This document shows, piece after piece, positions 6,541 through 7,944 of a stretch of DNA of 7,944 nt. The position numbers and the translations under genes were made by a program. Position 1 is the first letter of the stretch. Each line of letters opens with the position of its first letter. The DNA lies in the NCBI GenBank assembly GCA_023397245.1, contig JAEWUH010000092.1, positions 1-7,944 on the forward strand. Direction: 5' to 3'. Under the pieces are notes generated by a model, which worked only from the letters and a program-made list of their open reading frames with translations, did not search any database and was not told the DNA's origin. Source of the stretch: Bacillota bacterium. GTDB lineage: Bacteria > Bacillota > Clostridia > Oscillospirales > Acutalibacteraceae.

Positions 6541-7355
6541 GTCTTTTGCAGCAAATCCGGGTTTAAAAGCGCGCCGAATTCACCGAATTTTGATTTTGTG
6601 ACGGCTACGTAAACATTATGTATCTCAATCTGCTTATCCCCGCAGATTACAGTCAGTAAATCCGGCTTGAACGCCGGGAGCAGCCCCCCGCCGGATACCG
6701 CGTGGAATGGCACCAGGCGGATTTTCCCGCTCTCCTCTTTGGGAACGATCCCAGGGATGCACTTCTCATTCACCACCGCCACCGGATAATTGGAAAACGG
6801 CTCTGTCAGGGTGTTCCCCGTATCCACTTTTGCAAGGCAGGATACCGTTTGGCCGTTATAATGGATTTTGATCCTGCAAAACAGGGTTTCCGGCGCCTGA
6901 CGTCCGGTAATGCGGTTAATGATGCGCACAACCATATAGCAAACTACCGTCATTGCAATGAGCAGCAGCGGAGAAATATCAAAATAGACAACCGAATTCT
7001 TTATAACCATTCCCTGCGGCGCAATAAAATACCACAGGGCAAGCATAAAGCCCGCAAAGGAAAAGCTCATGATAAAAAATGCCGCTGTCCGGCGCAGCAG
7101 CTCCTTGAGCCCGCCGAACGGAAACGCCGCAAGCACGATTGTGGCCGCCATTGCAAGCTTAATGAAAAGCGACAGAAGCATGGGGACTTCCGGTAAAAGG
7201 ATGGTAAGTGAACACGCTGCGCCAAGCAAGGCAGCGGCAACCAGCCGTATTCGTTTTACCGGCAGCGACAAAAATTTTGAAACGGCCAGCAGTAAAAAAT
7301 AGTTTATGATGAGATTTACGCCGATCAAAACATCAAGATAAATTGTTTGTTTCAA
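6531..7355 (-). CDS. spoIIGA: SpoIIGA, pro-sigma-E processing aspartic protease
   Basis: This 274-residue membrane protease of the mother-cell septum removes the pro-sequence from sigma-E once the forespore signal (SpoIIR in known systems) arrives. The N-terminal half is hydrophobic, with about five membrane segments (roughly residues 7-27, 36-54, 58-78, 91-111 and 129-147). The soluble C-terminal domain resembles a half retropepsin-type aspartic protease: the catalytic motif is DTGN (178-181, D178). Further conserved patches are VPFHAVSGGG (215-224) and ALLNPDLL (262-269). B. subtilis SpoIIGA is 309 residues; clostridial forms are somewhat shorter. I chose TTG at 7355 because GAGGGAG (7370-7364) lies 8 bases upstream and the protein then begins MKQTIYLDVL like its relatives. 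An ATG-free extension to 7418 would start upstream of the predicted transcript start. sigE follows after a short hairpin-bearing gap. Confidence 0.94.
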   Translation of the reverse strand: MKQTIYLDVLIGVNLIINYFLLLAVSKFLSLPVKRIRLVAAALLGAACSLTILLPEVPMLLSLFIKLAMAATIVLAAFPFGGLKELLRRTAAFFIMSFSFAGFMLALWYFIAPQGMVIKNSVVYFDISPLLLIAMTVVCYMVVRIINRITGRQAPETLFCRIKIHYNGQTVSCLAKVDTGNTLTEPFSNYPVAVVNEKCIPGIVPKEESGKIRLVPFHAVSGGGLLPAFKPDLLTVICGDKQIEIHNVYVAVTKSKFGEFGALLNPDLLQKTSA

Positions 7356-7385
7356 TGGCTTCACTCCCTCGGCGGCATTAAATAA

Positions 7386-7418
7386 ATTATAGCTCCGGGG
7401 GCCGAAACATTCTGTCAT
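7386..7418 (-). promoter_or_regulatory. spoIIG-type promoter with 21-base spacer and a 0A-box-like site
   Basis: On the minus strand a perfect TATAAT (7391-7386) is preceded by ATGACA (7418-7413), five of six against the sigma-A -35, with 21 bases between instead of 17. The predicted start is near 7379, just before the SpoIIGA ribosome binding site. The B. subtilis spoIIG promoter has the same odd layout (22 bases) and depends on phosphorylated Spo0A bound over the -35. TGACAGA, overlapping the -35 here, matches the Spo0A box core TGNCRAA at six of seven positions. The elements are visible; Spo0A control is inferred. Confidence 0.55.
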
Positions 7419-7484
7419 AAATTGTATCCGAAAATAAAAACCATCAGTATATTCACAAAGGCTTGGAAAGGTTACAATTATTTT

Positions 7485-7520
7485 AAAAAAATTGGCGCCG
7501 GTTCGCAGTGAACCGGCGCC
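7485..7520 (-). terminator. Intrinsic terminator of the coat protein genes
   Basis: A perfect 11-bp GC-rich stem (arms 7494-7504 and 7510-7520, five-base loop) is followed on the minus strand by AA and then seven T residues (7491-7485). It begins 18 bases after the coat gene stop and insulates spoIIGA from read-through. Confidence 0.93.
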
Positions 7521-7538
7521 GTGTTACAGTCTGTGCTG

Positions 7539-7838
7539 TTATTTCTGATTCTGGCTTTGATTTTGCATCTGCTGCTGTTGATTCTGGAATTTCTGTTTAG
7601 CCTGCTGAACCTTTTGCATATCGGCCTGCGGAGTCTGATACCAGCCGCGCTTTTGCATCTCATCAAAAACGTCCGACTGAATCTGATGTTCCTCCGTAAG
7701 AATTCTCATAAATTCACTGCGGACATTCGGGGTAACACATTCATTCGTAAAGGTGTTGTAGGTATCCGTGATATGCTTTTGTGAAGTCAGAACGTCATCG
7801 AAAAGTTCTCTTTCCTGCATCTGCTGTCCAGTTGTCAT
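7539..7838 (-). CDS. CotF-family spore coat protein
   Basis: This 99-residue protein matches the Coat_F pattern: LTSQKHITDTYNTFTNECV (residues 17-35), then RSEFMRILTEEHQIQSDVF (40-58) and the hallmark MQKRGWYQ (61-68). The rest is a Gln/Asn-rich tail (about 78-99) of low complexity, for example QNQQQQMQNQ. Proteins of this type are predicted helical-bundle components of the spore coat, made in the mother cell, which fits the adjoining sigE locus. No signal peptide or membrane segment is present. AAGGAG lies about 8-10 bases before the ATG. It begins 12 bases after the stop of the upstream coat-like gene, so the two are probably one transcript. Structural versus other coat-associated roles cannot be told apart from sequence. 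Confidence 0.85.
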   Translation of the reverse strand: MTTGQQMQERELFDDVLTSQKHITDTYNTFTNECVTPNVRSEFMRILTEEHQIQSDVFDEMQKRGWYQTPQADMQKVQQAKQKFQNQQQQMQNQSQNQK

Positions 7839-7850
7839 TTTCTTCTCTCC

Positions 7851-7944
7851 TTAGCTTAAAAAGCTTAAAAGCTTATCATAATGGGATTGGTGCTTGGTTG
7901 CAATGGAATTGCACTTCTGCTTCAGTTCCTGGTCGGTACACATC
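7851..7944 (-). CDS. C-terminal end of a small coat-like protein (partial)
   Basis: One minus-strand frame stays open from the right edge for 30 codons and stops with TAA at 7853-7851, directly before the AAGGAG of the CotF-family gene. The visible end reads MCTDQELKQKCNSIATKHQS and then HYDKLLSFLS. It is charged and helical in appearance, with an H-x3-HY-x3-LL pattern that I associate with short coat-linked proteins of clostridia that sit beside CotF homologues. The start is outside the window; the Met at the edge may be internal. Assignment rests on position, frame and general resemblance, so family membership is tentative. Confidence 0.5.
   Translation of the reverse strand, partial: MCTDQELKQKCNSIATKHQSHYDKLLSFLS

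Noticed and set aside
7854..7876. Repeated AAGCTT units (AAGCTTAAAA) near the end of the partial coat gene.
   Set aside because: They are explained by codons for Lys-Leu-Leu-Ser and Leu-Ser in the reading frame; too short to call a repeat element.

Overview
The window comes from an endospore-forming low- to mid-GC Firmicute, most likely a clostridial (Oscillospiraceae/Ruminococcaceae-like) lineage. The reasons are the forespore and mother-cell sigma factors sigG and sigE, the pro-sigma-E protease gene spoIIGA, CotF-type coat protein genes, AGGAG-type ribosome binding sites, and a class II CCA enzyme carrying an HD domain. Lineage is inferred from gene content and protein resemblance; no search was run.

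Layout, left to right. (1) 1-1451, minus strand: the N-terminal two thirds or so of a membrane glycosyltransferase of the GT39/ArnT-like (YkcB-type) family, running off the left edge. (2) 1562-2332, minus: sigG, starting at GTG, with a long leader hairpin that buries its ribosome binding site. (3) 2429-5669, plus: a housekeeping-type promoter, then cca, a family 6-type DNA-deoxyinosine glycosylase and an intracellular GH13 alpha-amylase-family enzyme, packed as one operon and closed by a hairpin terminator at 5684-5733. (4) 7418-5746, minus: spoIIGA (TTG start) and sigE, preceded by a promoter with an unusually long 21-base spacer and separated from each other by a perfect 9-bp hairpin. (5) 7944-7494, minus: the 3' end of a small coat-like gene, a CotF-family coat protein gene and a strong intrinsic terminator.

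How the genes work together. The sporulation core is spoIIGA-sigE plus sigG. SpoIIGA cleaves pro-sigma-E in the mother cell after the forespore signals; sigma-G runs late gene expression in the forespore. In Bacillus subtilis spoIIGA, sigE and sigG are adjacent. Here a three-gene metabolic and repair operon on the opposite strand sits between sigE and sigG, so sigG needs its own promoter. The flanking coat genes fit a sporulation neighbourhood.

The most interesting feature is regulatory. The sigG leader can fold so that its G-rich Shine-Dalgarno is paired, the start codon is GTG, and the best promoter match has poor spacing. These are the same three brakes reported for B. subtilis sigG, built here from different sequence. 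The spoIIGA promoter likewise has the long spacer characteristic of the Spo0A-activated B. subtilis spoIIG promoter. I saw no CRISPR array, insertion sequence, tRNA or rRNA, phage gene or defence system.
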